From Eleusine coracana subsp. coracana (taxonomy: Eukaryota; Streptophyta; Magnoliopsida; Poales; Poaceae): a stretch of DNA of 64,000 nt. The notes beneath the pieces were generated by a model. It was not told where the DNA came from. It was given only the letters and a program-made list of their open reading frames with translations, and ran no database searches. The position numbers and the translations under genes were made by a program. This document shows, piece by piece, positions 37,339 through 48,800 of this stretch; positions within the stretch are counted from its first letter, which is position 1; every line of letters begins with the position of its first letter. Location of the stretch: contig CM064434.1 in NCBI GenBank assembly GCA_032690845.1, positions 5,210,108-5,274,107 of the forward strand, written 5' to 3'.

Positions 37339-37453
37339 TTCGATGTCGTGCATAGCTCGTGAGCCGCCATGTTGATGAGCCAGCTTGCACGTTCATTGTC
37401 CAGGGACAGTGGGGTCAAGGAGAGCTCAGCAAAAAGGGCTCCTGTCGTCTTAA
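37339..37453 (-). pseudogene. DUF247 exon fragment (115 bp)
   Basis: On the minus strand this reads KTTGALFAELSLTPLSLDN, then ERASWLINMAAHELCTTSN. That is the same segment as in the DUF247 gene at 46769-48613, with only about six nucleotide differences in 115. It begins right after the CACTA terminus and ends at the gypsy RNase H start, so both edges are transposon junctions. It is too short to work. Confidence 0.9.
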
Positions 37454-39179
37454 CTTTGATGGTTCCTTTCAATTACAAGGGGCAGGTGCGGGAGTTGTAT
37501 TTATCTCTCCTACTGGAGAAAGGCTTTGATACGTCCTTCAAATCATGTTTCGTGCGTCTAATAATGCTGCGGAATATGAAGCTCTCCTACACGGTCTGCG
37601 CATTGCTGTGTCACTCGGCATTAAGTGCATCGACATATTTGGTGATTTGGCCTTGGTCATTAATCAGGTCACCAAGGATTGGAATTGTGTAGATGATAAC
37701 ATGAGTGCTTATTTCCAAGAAGTGCGAAAACTCGAAGACAAGTTTGATGGATTGAAGTTCACACATGTTCTCCGAGATAATAACCAGGCGGCTGATGAGT
37801 TAGCCAAGATAGGATCATCTCGGTCTACAGTACCGCCGGGTGTTTTCCTACATATTCTGGATTCCCTAACAATTTCTCCCCGGTCGGACATGTTGATGAG
37901 TATTGTTGCTGATCTTGTTGGCGATGACGTCTCCAAGACCGACTGGCGCGACCCACTCATCCAGTATTTGGATAAGGGAACGCTGCCCTCGGATCCTGAT
38001 GAGCAACAAAGGTTGAAGATCCGATCTCGAGGATACTTGTTGGTGGGGGACCAACTTTACAAAAGGGGTGGTTCCAACATTTTGATGCGATGCATCTCGA
38101 TTCCTGAAGGCCAGAAGTTGGTAGAAGAGATTCATTCGGGAATATGTGGCAATCATGCAGCTTCCAGGACTTTTGTCGGCAAAGCTTTCTGACAAGGGTT
38201 TTATTGGCCCACGGCGGTCGAAGATGCACACCAAGTTGTTCGAAAGTGTTAGGGTTGTCAATTCTTCGCTCAACAAACACATGTGCCTTCACAGCAAATT
38301 CACATGACACCATTGACTTGGCCTTTTGCTGTTTGGGGGCTTGATATTGTCGGTCCTTTCAAGAAAGCGCCAGGTGGGTTTACTCATTTGTTTGTTACTA
38401 TCGACAAATTCACCAAGTGGATTGAAGCGAAGCCGGTCGGCAAGATTACATCCAAGAAGGCGATCGAGTTTGTCAAAGATATATTCACTCGGTTTGGAGT
38501 TCCTCATGATATCATTACCGATAATGGCACTTAATTCACTTCAGTGGAGTTTCGGGACTTTACCGATGAGATGGGAATAAAGATCCACTTTGCATCAGTG
38601 GCTCATCCGAAAAGCAATAGGCAGGTTGAACGGGCCAATGGTATGATTCTTCAAGGATTAAAGCCGCGGATATTTGATAGACTCAAACCTTATGCCGGTC
38701 GGGGGGTCAAAGAGTTGCCTTTAGTCCTTTGGGGGCTTCGAACAAACACCAGTCGGGCTACTGGACAGTCACCTTTTTCATTGGTCTATGGCTCAGAAGC
38801 TATGTTGCCGACTGAGGTCAGTCTTGTCTCGGCACGAGTTCAAGCGTACAATGAAAAGCTTTCTGAGGAGAACCGAGAGATTGATTTGATTGTGGCAGAG
38901 GAGTTGCGTGATCGCGCTCTGTTTCGGTCGGCACTCTACCAACAAGGCTTGCGTCGTTATTTTGATAAGAACATCCGCAGTCGCCACTTTCAAGTTGGAG
39001 ACCTAGTGCTTTGCCGAGTGCAATCGACAAAGAATCAGCATAAGCTGTCTCTGAAGTGGGAAGGACCGTACGTAGTGAAGGAAGTCACTCGCCCGGGGGC
39101 TTACCGACTGATGTATGAAGACGGCGATGATATTCCAAACTCCTGGAACATAAATCAACTACATCATTTCTATACTTAG
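37453..39179 (+). pseudogene. Tat RNase H and integrase
   Basis: RNase H reads NFDGSFQLQG, NNAAEYEALLHGL, FGDLALVI and NNQAADELAKI, covering its acidic residues. The integrase zinc module follows (EIHSGICGNHAASRTF, then C..C), and the core has LDIVGPFKK, ITDNGT and the glutamate in NRQVERANG. It ends in KWEGPYVVKEVTRPGAYRL and a natural stop at 39177-39179. Stops interrupt it at about 37529, 38190, 38250 and 38532. The D-D-E residues are intact, but the chain is broken, so no active enzyme is expected. Confidence 0.85.
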
Positions 39180-39710
39180 CTATTATTTTGTGTATTTATA
39201 CATTATTTATCAATGAAACTTCGGTCTTTTTTCATGAAAGGTTTTTTGATGATTATCATTCTATATTTGTCTCGATTCCTTAATTTATACTATTAAACAA
39301 TCGAGCCAGGGGGCTAGCAATAATATCCCATCTTGGTCTAACCATATTTTGGTTTTGGCCTATTTTTTGACCGACTTATTATCATGAGATCTTGAGTTTT
39401 GGTCTTTATTATTTTGGTCTTACGCTTATACATCATGGTTAAATACTTTGTGCTGCACATCACACTACCACTACACTAAATCCAGAGCCAAAAGTGTGAG
39501 AGGTCATGTGTCGATTGGTCGATTCTATTTGTTACGCGGTTACGGGTTACAACCTAATATGTTATGGCAGACCGATGCAATCTTTGTTTCTCTTGATAGA
39601 AACATGTCAATGATATCTTTATCAAACCTTTAAAGATATAAAAGCATAAGATTAGTTTATACACAAGTATCATTACCAAAACACTACTAGTGTTTCACAC
39701 TATTACAGGA
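39180..39710. other. Spacer between integrase and antisense gene
   Basis: AT-rich, non-coding part of the Tat element. A frame at 39448-39633 has no recognisable domain. Confidence 0.5.
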
Positions 39711-42578
39711 TTATATCTCCTTTGAAGGAGAGGAAGAGTCAGCCCGAAGTTCGACCTCTGGAGTTGCTGGGGGAGTCGGCACGGTTGGATTGATTTCTAT
39801 ATTTTTGATCAAGGTCTGGGAAGTCTCTAGCATGGAATCCAGGAGCAGCTGACATTGGTCGTCGGTTAGGTCGGGGTTAAAGCCCTCTTTGATCTTGTCC
39901 AATGGCAGAGCAGGAGACCAGGATTGGCAAATCACCAGCACTTGACTCCCGGCTTCGGTCGCCACTCGCCGAGTGTTATAAGCAATGGCTTCCGATGCAT
40001 GCTCCAACAAGTAGTCCAGAGAGTGACCGGTCTGCTCCACTCGGTTAGCATGAACATAGTTCATTGCTTTCCAAGCGGCGTAAGATAGAGCTGCAAATAA
40101 TAATTATTGGTCAGTATGATCAACAGAAGAATCAATCAGAAGGAAGAAGTCGAAGGCTTACTGGCAAGTTTACATTTGAAGGAATTGGAGACAGTCTTAG
40201 CCTCCTCTATCTTCGCTTCAGTCCCCTTCAGTTCCTCCTGCAGCCGAGTGATCTCAGTCTTCTAGTCTTCAACCAATTCGGAGAGGCTTTCTTTCTCAAC
40301 CTTTAAGGCGTCAACAAACCTCTGCTGGTTGGAAGTCAACTTCTCCAGATCGGTGATTTTTTGATCGCGAGCTAAAAGTAAAACCTTTAGTGTTAGAGTG
40401 GTCAGCAGATTGCCTAAATATGGATGGTAGGAAAACTTACCAGCCAGATCTGCACGAACATGGTCTAAGACCTTGTTTATCTCTTGCCGGTCGGCCAATA
40501 GCTTCTTGTTTTCCTCTAGGGCCTTGGAGAGTTGCTGACCGGTGACTAGCAAGACAATGAATAAGAAGTTAGTCTAAAACATAAAGACAAGAAGATTAGG
40601 CAACCAAGGACATACCAAAAGTTTCGGCTTTAAGATATTCCACTCTAGCCTGCTTTTGCTCCACAAGAGCATACACTTTCTGATATACAGAAGATAAATG
40701 AGCTAAAAGATGAGAGTGAAGCAAGGTAAAAGTATAATACTGAGTTACCTTGCTGGACTCCCGGTGTTGGTGCAAAATCTCCACATCCTCCACCTCAGGC
40801 CGACCAAGCATATCTGCAGGAAGAGTCCTTTTACCTTTGTCAAGAGGCAAAGAGACATTAGTTGGAGTGGTCTGAGGCAGAGGCTCGGGAGTGGAGGCAG
40901 GAACCATCTTTTCAAATGGTTTATTCACTTCGGTCAGCGTGTTTGAAGACTTGCCAACCGAATGGGCCACACCAGTCGAACAAGAGGGGAGCTCAGACTG
41001 AGTATCCTCAGATCCCTGAGCACTCTGAGAATCACTTGTCCGACTGCCAAGAAAAAAACATAGAAGGAAGAGATCAGGAAATGTTAAGATCAGCAATAAG
41101 AGATAAGGAGTATAGGGTTTAAAGATTAAACCTGGGAGCCTTCTTGAGCTTGATCCGGCATAGCCTCTTCTTTGAAGAAGTCGACTGAAAATCAGTCTCC
41201 TTCCTCTTTTGAGAGGGCTGGTCAGTCTTGCCAGTCTGCACCACCTCTTCTGTTGACCTCTGAGTTGGGCTCGGGGGCTCCGGTCGGTCTGAAGGTCGGT
41301 TGGAGGTTGCAGGAGCAGGTTGACCAGCATCTGCGGTAGTTATTTCTTCATCGTCGTCCTGGTCCCCCACATATTGGCGTCGGTGCCCGATAGTCCGCTT
41401 CTGGAGCTTGTCAGGGGAGGCTAGAGTAACGACGGGAGTGACGCTGACTGGCCAAGCACCTGCGGAGGAACTTGAACCCCCAACGCCGATCAGCGGTGTC
41501 CTTTTGACATAATCAGTTCCCTCAGTATCGGTCTGAGGGAGCGGGGGATGAGATACATAAGTATCCAGCACCTGCATGAAGATCAAAACATTGAGTACAA
41601 CATCAAGATAGGATAACAAGGGATAGCTAAAGGCAGACTGAGGCTTACTCGGGCTCACATTGTGCCCTTGTTATACGCCTTTTTGACCAAAGAATGGTCC
41701 TGAAGGATATCCCCTTCAAACATCTTCAACAAGCGTCTTCGGCGGAGTTCACCATTCGGTGGGTCCGGCACCTCCCTGGTCTCATCCTCATCAACATAGT
41801 CCCATGCCGGGTGACATTGAAGCTTCAGGTGCTGAACTCATCGGATGATAAAACTTTTGGCAACTGTGATGCCATCGACGCCTTCATCCTTCAGACCGGC
41901 AATTTTCTTAAGCAGAGCAACCACTTGAGGATCAGTCAAATCGGGCCTCTCTGTCCAATGCGCTTGGGGAATAGCCTTTGCACCAGTGAAGTCGGCAAGA
42001 ACAGGGGGAGGGTTGTCACAATAGAACCACTCATCCTTCCAATTCTTGTTTCCGGTCTTTAATGGAACATTGATGTAGGCCTCCTTCTTGCGTAACTGGA
42101 CGCCAACTCCACCTATGGCCACTTGGTTACCCTTGGTTGGCAGCGGTCGGAGGACAAACAGATGGCGGAAGAGATTGAAATAGGGAAGAGTGCCAAGAAA
42201 AGCTTCGCACCAATGTACGAAGATGGCAATATGAAGAATGGAGTTGGGATTGAGGTTGACAAGTTCAATCCCATAGAAAAAAAGGAGCCTGTGCAAAAAA
42301 CTGCAGCAGGGAACTCCAAAGCCATGCTCAAAGAATAAGCGAAACACTACGATCTGCTGGTGAATGGGGATGGGGCAGGATTCGCGAGGTACCTTCCAGT
42401 CGATCCGAGCCTGCTCTGGAAGGACGCCAACCACCACCATCTTGTTCATGTCAGCCTATGAAAGGCTGCTCTTCGAGAACTCCTGAAGTTGCTCTGGGAT
42501 GTCGACCTCCGACGAGGACGATGCGGCGGCGGCGGCGGAAGAAGCTGGGATTGAAATGGAAGTCCTCTTGCGACCCAT
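39711..42578 (-). pseudogene. Antisense accessory gene of the Tat element (PF04195-like)
   Basis: A minus-strand gene starts at the Met at 42578 (MGRKRTSISIPASSAAAAA). It continues as a 'putative gypsy type transposon' domain: VPRESCPIPIHQQIVVF, CEAFLGTLPYFNLFRHLF, KDEWFYCDN and ALLKKIAGL (about 42445-41840). After about 41640 several exon-like pieces follow with plausible splice borders: a proline/serine-rich segment with an RKETDFQSTSSKKRL basic patch (41580-41130), an acidic segment (41040-40750) and charged coiled-coil pieces (40670-40200). A final exon ends at 39711. TAG and TGA stops near 42450 and 41838 break the first domain. The role of this protein in Tat elements is not known to me. 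Exon limits are approximate. Confidence 0.65.
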
Positions 42579-43500
42579 CGCGAACAGGATTGGACGCGGT
42601 AGAGGAGTTTGAGAAACTTCGCCAAAGCTCGGGGGCTAAACGCGGCGGGATCTGTGGCGGCCGGAAGCGAGAAAGCTAACCCTAGCCAGAAAAACAGAGG
42701 AGTCGCGAGAGCAGAGAAGGCACAAGGAAGACGAAGAGTTCGCGTGCAAATGTAGCATGGACTGAGGGTCAACCTGGTGCAGCCTTTTATACCCTTGCCT
42801 TTTTTGACCTATGGGTCCCATGGGCCGGGGTGGGCCGTACTGTAGTGCGACCCTAATATTAACTTAAAGGTTAATTAAGGGCTTAAGCCCATTAGGGTTA
42901 CAAACCTAGAAAAATGAGACTCGGGGGCTTCTTTGATGAGAAGTACCCAACAATTATTTCACCATATCTATGTGATTTGATGATCATGTGGCAAAGGACT
43001 TGATGGTCATATGGTTACAAGTTCAAAGGTTATGGTACTGACTAAAGTCAAATAACCAGAATTACCAAATTTGGACTTAAACGGGTGATTGGAATTAGGG
43101 AAAAGCTATATTATGACTAAAGTCATTTAGCTTAATACTAAATATGACTAGAGTCATAAAATTCCGACCGACCCATCACTCGGAAATAATATGTGCCACT
43201 CGGCCGGTTTGATGATCAGTCGGTAAAGTGGTCACTTAGCAATAGGACCCAAGGGTTTGATGACCAAAGGTCTGAAAGATTCAAACTTGATGGTTTGAAT
43301 ATCTATAAACAAATTAATAAGAGCTAATACAATTAGACTCTTACATTATTTGTTAGTCTCCAAATTTTACAAGAGTCAGGGGCTACACCTGATCAGGTGC
43401 ACCTGACCGGCGCACCAGATCTATCAGAAACTTCGATAATGAGGTCTTCCTAATTTATGATCTTTAGATCATTCGGAGAATTAAAGCTCAAAATCAGAAA

Positions 43501-43515
43501 GCACTAGGGGGCTGC
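43501..43515 (+). other. Polypurine tract of the Tat element
   Basis: GCACTAGGGGGCTGC directly precedes the TGTGGGAT start of the LTR, the position and composition expected for the plus-strand primer. Confidence 0.7.
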
Positions 43516-43899
43516 TGTGGGATACTTGCTTTACGGGTATCCTTATACAAGGCTAAGTCGGTGGCCGACTGGGTACTTCATCAACAAGGAAGCCGACCGA
43601 CTCGGCTTGGAGTGCAAGACAAGAAAGATTAGACTTGCCATATAGAATCCTTGTAGAGTACGACTAGGACGCTACCTGAACCCCCTTGCCGATCGGATAT
43701 ATAAGGCGGCAGGGTACCCTCCATCAGGGGGGAGACAACATCTCGTGACAATCAATACAATACAGAACACAGGACGTAGGGTTTTTATTCTCATTGAGAG
43801 GGCCCGAACCTATATAATTCGGCGTCTTGTGTAACCATCGTAGTTCTTAGTCTCGATGTACCCTTATATATTTACTGCCGGTCTTGAGCATCGATAGCA
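43516..43899 (+). repeat. 3' LTR of the Tat element
   Basis: It starts TGTGGGATACTTGC and ends GCATCGATAGCA. A TATA box (GATATATAAGG, about 43696) and a short leader lie inside. At 384 bp it is short for a gypsy LTR. The 5' partner is missing, so a target duplication cannot be tested. Confidence 0.75.
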
Positions 43900-45364
43900 G
43901 TGCCAATAGAACAACAAAAACTTTCGGGATTTTGGCATATCTTCTCCAAAACCTAATCAAATGAACTCCAAATGATGCGATTTTTGGACCAGCGAATCCT
44001 CAACACATCAGAACCCTTATCCTAGAAGATCAACTCAATTGGCTCAAGAAATCATCACGAATTTCAGATCTTGTGCCAAGAACACCAAAAAGGGGAAACT
44101 TGAGAAATCCTTTAAATTGAAGGTGCTAGAGCTATGGATTCGGTCAAGGACCTATGAAGGATTGTTCTAGCTCATCACAGCAACAAGTTCCTCAAGGAAT
44201 CCGCTCCAAAAACTCATCCAAAAAGGAGATAAAAAAATTCCCACAAAAATAGCTCCAAAAATAGGGGAAAAGAGAAATTCGGGATTTAGGGAGAGAGAAA
44301 AATCTTGAGCGCGAAAATAAATCTCATGTCATGGAAACATCCTTACAAGATCCATAGATACAAGGTTTTTGAATGAAGTCCTAACACAAGGCTAATGGGA
44401 AGAGAGGCACCTCTTCTACTAGCCTTACCTCTCCTTCTTCTCGAAGCAAGCTCCGTGATGGTGCCACGTGCACCACCAACCACCGCCATCCATTTTGAGG
44501 CCCAAACCGAGAAACCGCTTTGCACCCTTCTCAAAGCACGACTTCTCGATGTTGATGCGTGTCACCTTGTCCTGTGATCCTGACCACCGGCAAGGCTCTC
44601 CCAGTCCCTGTCCATCGGGCCCCCTTGTTACTTGCACCGGCATCCCGTTCGCTTTGACTTGGTCAACACGCCGTCTTTATCACAACCATGGTTTTGAGGC
44701 TCAACCACGAAACCGTCCATGCTTCTTGCCTCTCCACATGTACGGTGTGGATCACCCTTGACTTCACCCGGCATCCCGATCATCCACCTCCAAGTCCCCT
44801 ACTTGTGCCCGATCCTCTCACCGTTGACCGTCAAATCGACTCTAGTGACCTACACATCATGAGACAAGCAAACACATTTTCCAACTCCTACAACATCACC
44901 AATACCTTCACCAACTCCGGTTAGTCGAAACCATAATCATGCACACACACATGTAATCCCTGGATTCTCGCATTTCAACTCAAATACCAAATCCGCTCAA
45001 GTCAATTACTCATCACATATATTACAAACCATGGCACATATCCACATGGTTTCTCAGGAATCAAGATCAGGACTTGTCGCTAGCTGGTGGGCAATGCTCT
45101 TGGCCCCGACGATAATTCTAGTGTTAGTAAACTTTCTATTGTAACATCTGACTTTCTTGTGTTTTTAAACTGCCTGGGATGAATTATGGATGATGGTTAT
45201 GTTTGTGACCTACTAAATGTGTTTGTGAACCTCCTATGATGATTATTGTGGAATATTTGTGTTGTCCATGTTCGAATATGACATTTTAATGATTGTGATG
45301 ATATTCAAATAATGCATGTGATGATATTTGTGATTTATATGCAAATTGGTGTGTTTTTGGGGCC
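43900..45364. other. Unclassified repeat-like region
   Basis: No gene is supported. The texture (long non-coding stretch, short frames on both strands near 44340-44920) suggests retroelement LTR sequence, but I found no paired repeat in the window. Confidence 0.35.
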
Positions 45365-45662
45365 GGAGATAGCTAATTTAAATAATTTACAGGCAGATTA
45401 TTATGGCTTTGTCGTGTGCCTTAGTCATGGCACATGACAAAAGGGGGCAATCTGGCATTCTTTGTCATGTGCCACGACCAGGGCACATGGCAAAGAGGGG
45501 AGGTTTGCCGTGTGCCACGACCAGGGCACACAACAAAAAGGGGAGGCTTTGCCGACGGCATATTTACCGTGCGGGTTACGCCATGTGCAACCCACGACAA
45601 AGCCTTTCGTGGGTATTTTACGCTTTGCCGTATGCCGTGGGCACACAGCATAGCACCTGTCT
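45365..45662 (-). mobile_element. CACTA subterminal fragment
   Basis: Repeated GCCGTGTGCC / GGCACATGGCAAAG motifs and a block ending GGGTATTTTACGCTTTGCCGT match the fragment at 37110-37338. It stops at CCCGT, three or four bases short of the expected CCCGTAGTG terminus, so the end is cut. The open frames across it on both strands are products of these repeats. Confidence 0.65.
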
Positions 45663-46768
45663 CCCGTCAAGCCCTTTGATCGACAAGCTGAGGCCAACCT
45701 CTCATCACGCCCAAGAGGGAGAAGACGAGAAGCGAGATAGGCAGTGGTCTAAAATGAACAACAAACTTGTAAATTTTCCATGTGTCATGTTGTCTCCGAG
45801 CAGTTGCGTCCAGGCCGTACGTCTCGCCTTCTCCAAGAGTGGTCATCGCACCTCTCATGCGACTCGCCAGCTTCCATGCCGCTGCAGTTGGGATGGCGGC
45901 GTCCATGAATTACAAGTAGTCAGAACCTGTCTCACGAGGCGACATTGTGTTAGGTCTTCTCCAAATGGTTTCATCGAGGCCGAGTGTCAATCTTACATGG
46001 CTTGTTAAGGGTAGGTATAATGCTACACGTAGACAGTCTTGCAGTCTCATATATTATCATATAGGATTTTTGATGATGTGAAAGAGAAGGAGGATGGTAA
46101 GAGAAAGAGGTAGTTGTTTCACGTGACAACCAAATGGTGAGCTAAAATTTAACAGTATGAGATGATTCTCATACCATTGTACGAGTTCTAGTAGTTTTTT
46201 AATCTATAAATATTTTTTTTATATTCATAAATTAAAGAGTCATATAATTACTAAGAGATAATTAATAAGATCATTCATTGTATAAGTTGTCTTATAACTC
46301 GTCTTAAGATTATATATCATGAGACGACCAATAATACAACACCATTGTATTTGCCCTGATCATATGTTTAGAAGGAAAGTCAGTGGACCCAGGCCACATC
46401 GGAAGCGTGACTAGGCTGATTCTTAGTCAGCAGGTAGACATTACATATGTTCGTTCGTAGCTCAGCAATGCTAGCTACGAACTCATTTTCGTAAAAGCTA
46501 GTGCTGACAAAGATTCAGCCTAATCAGCCTCCAACGAAGCAATGAACTCATTTATTACAGCCTCCAACGAAGCAATGAACTCACTTACTCCATTAACTCA
46601 TCTATGTGCAGCAGATTCTGTGGACAACAAACAAATGGACAATATTGTAACGTAACACTACATAGTCACATGATTAGGAAGGAGCCAACATATATCTGCA
46701 AATGGTATTTGAGATAAAAATGGATTTTGATTCTATCACGGAAACTAAGAGTCTTACAACATCGTAGA
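45663..46768. other. Downstream flank of the DUF247 gene
   Basis: No supported gene. A 33-bp spaced repeat (CAGCCTCCAACGAAGCAATG at 46525 and 46558) lies near 46550. Any polyadenylation signal of the DUF247 gene would lie just left of 46769, and I could not single one out. Confidence 0.45.
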
Positions 46769-48613
46769 TCAGGAATTCCGGAACGATATGAGTGTCACTA
46801 TTAGGATACTGGCATTTGCAACAATGGCGAGGAGGACCACTGCGATGATTTTCATGTTCCTGTGAAAAAATGCATGCACAATGGTGCGCGTCTGCCTCTT
46901 ATATCTGTACGTCTCAATATCGTTCATGATACGGACATAGCAGGATCCGAGGCGCAGGCTCTGAACGCTCCTGAAGAAGGCAAGTGCCTCGCGGTCATTT
47001 AGCCCTCCTCCGCCTTGGAGGAGACGCTTTGTCCGCAGCTCCTGCACGTCCTCCTCTCGATCAACCAGCATGGCTAGGAGGAGGAGGTATGAGCACACAG
47101 CCGATTCTTCATCTTCAGCAGCTCTAAAGTTTGATGTCGTGCATAGCTCGTGAGCCGCCATGTTGATGAGCCAGCTTGCACGTTCACTGTCAAGGGACAG
47201 TGGCGCCAACGAGAGCTCAGCAAAAAGGGCTCCTGTCGTCTTAAAGCCCATGTGACTGATCTCAGTTGTTTCGCTGGGTTTGAGCGTGACGCCGATTTCA
47301 GCAAGCTCGACAGCACTAATTGAGAAAGATACTGAGCTGATTTCAAATTTGGTATCTGGTTGGGTTCTGTTTTCTCCAACAATGTAGAACCGGAGGAGGC
47401 CAAGGAGATGGGGTGGGTCGTAGTTCCCAACAGAAGAAGTCTTTCCAACCAGTTTGTCCTTGTGATCTTGCAGATAGCCTTTGAAAGAATTGATGAATCG
47501 GTCCAAGGGTACCTTTACGAACTTCATGACAGCCTGAACCACTGGCCATGGGAGCTGATTCTCAAGAAGCATTATGTCATGACAGATTTCCTGGTCGTTG
47601 GAGTCAAAGAAACTACAAAGTGAAGCATCATCGATCTCGACAGAGTCATCTGTGTCACTCATAATGAGCATGTACTGCACCAAGAAGCAAGCGTCAAAGA
47701 ACATCATAGGTAGAAAGTCATCATCGCTGATACCTGCCACCAGATCATTTTCATAGAGGCCGCGAGCACGACGCGCTAGTTGAACGACCTCAGTATACAT
47801 CTCCTGGACTGAGTGGCCTGAGTTCCTGCTGCAGTTGGTGGCAGCCACATACTTCACCTTCTCTGCCTTCTGAAGGTGTTCGCGGCCATGGTGGTACGGT
47901 CCGATGGACACCACCATTGGAGTGGAATACCTCTCATCGAGACAGAGAGCTCGAATCCTTGCAGGGTACCTATGGATCTTCCGTGCCATCATGTCGATAT
48001 CAATCTTGTTATTACTGAACTTTTCTGCAATTGGCATGAACGTATTGAACCCTGTGTCGGCGACGAGGCTGCTGTCCTCCAGCCTGGCCTCCAACTCCGC
48101 TGACGCGCCCAGCGGGTCATCCGCCGTGGACACCAGATTCCCGCCCACATCGCCGCCGCCTGATTCTGCTTCCGCGCCAGAGCCCGGCTTGGCCTCCTCC
48201 TGTTCTGCATGCTTCTTTGCGGTCCTTGCTCCACCTGATGACCTCTTAATTACACACAAACACACCTCTCATGGAATGAGTAGGAACTTTGTAGTAAAAT
48301 ATTAGTTACTTTTAATATCTAATTAAAATACTGACAAATATTTTCTCTACTTGACGATTATTGTTAATTTGCACGTAAGCAACGGACCTGCTTAGTTACC
48401 TAACATTCCTATCTACATGATCGACGCATGATCATTTTGTTTACCTGGAGAACTAGTTAGCTTAGCGAATGTTTGAATGGAGCAACTCACCTCGGTGCTC
48501 GTTTCTTCCAATCCCTTTGGTACACTGCTGGTTATTCGCTGATGCAGCGGAGATGGTTCTTCATCAGAAATAAATTGCACTCCATCTACTAACTTGGAGA
48601 CTGAGCTGCTTGC
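46769..48613 (-). CDS. DUF247 family membrane protein
   Basis: The main exon runs from 46769 to about 48244 and encodes a plant DUF247 protein of unknown biochemical role. Family signatures are VSIGPYHHG, FLPMMFFDACFLVQYML, DIMLLENQLPWPVVQAV and FRAAEDEESAVCSYLLLLAMLVD. A C-terminal membrane helix (IIAVVLLAIVANASILIVTLI) is typical and suggests anchoring in a membrane. A Met at 48265 would give 498 residues. However, an AG acceptor at 48245-48246 joins in frame to an upstream exon at 48491-48613, which is 41 codons open between an AG and a GTGAGT. I therefore think the 48265 Met is intronic and that further 5' exons exist. The N-terminal part is low complexity, which is common in this family. 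A second, 115-bp copy of one segment lies at 37339-37453. A CACTA element begins 188 bp upstream of the inferred exon. Confidence 0.85.
48491..48613 (-). CDS. Inferred upstream exon of the DUF247 gene
   Basis: The exon is bounded by TGTAG and GTGAGT on the minus strand, is 123 nt long and stays open in the frame that matches the main exon (ends SSVPKGLEETSTE). No Met is present, so at least one earlier exon would be needed. It is inferred from splice signals only. Confidence 0.5.
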
Positions 48614-48800
48614 CTACAGTAGAGAGCAGCATGAAGGCACGACATCGCATTGAAACCAATCAAGTCATTTTGGTTAAGAGAAAAGAAACCAATCAGACGA
48701 GGGACAAATACTGAACAATGGCTCGCTCTATGCATAAGACTGTGGAAGCATGCTAGTTTGTGCAATGAGCCAATGAGAGTAATCCTACCTGTGTTTCAGA

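Larger units (their letters stand above)
37453..43899 (+). mobile_element. Tat-lineage Ty3-gypsy element, 5'-truncated
   Basis: The element keeps RNase H, integrase, an antisense accessory gene, a polypurine tract and the 3' LTR. The 5' LTR, gag, protease and reverse transcriptase are missing to the left of the junction at 37453. An AEYEAL-type RNase H next to integrase, plus an antisense gene before the 3' LTR, is the arrangement known from plant Tat elements such as Grande and RIRE2. Confidence 0.8.

Noticed and set aside
45403..46008. A 201-residue plus-strand open frame and overlapping minus-strand frames
   Set aside because: They run through CACTA subterminal repeats, are open on both strands, and contain no recognised domain.
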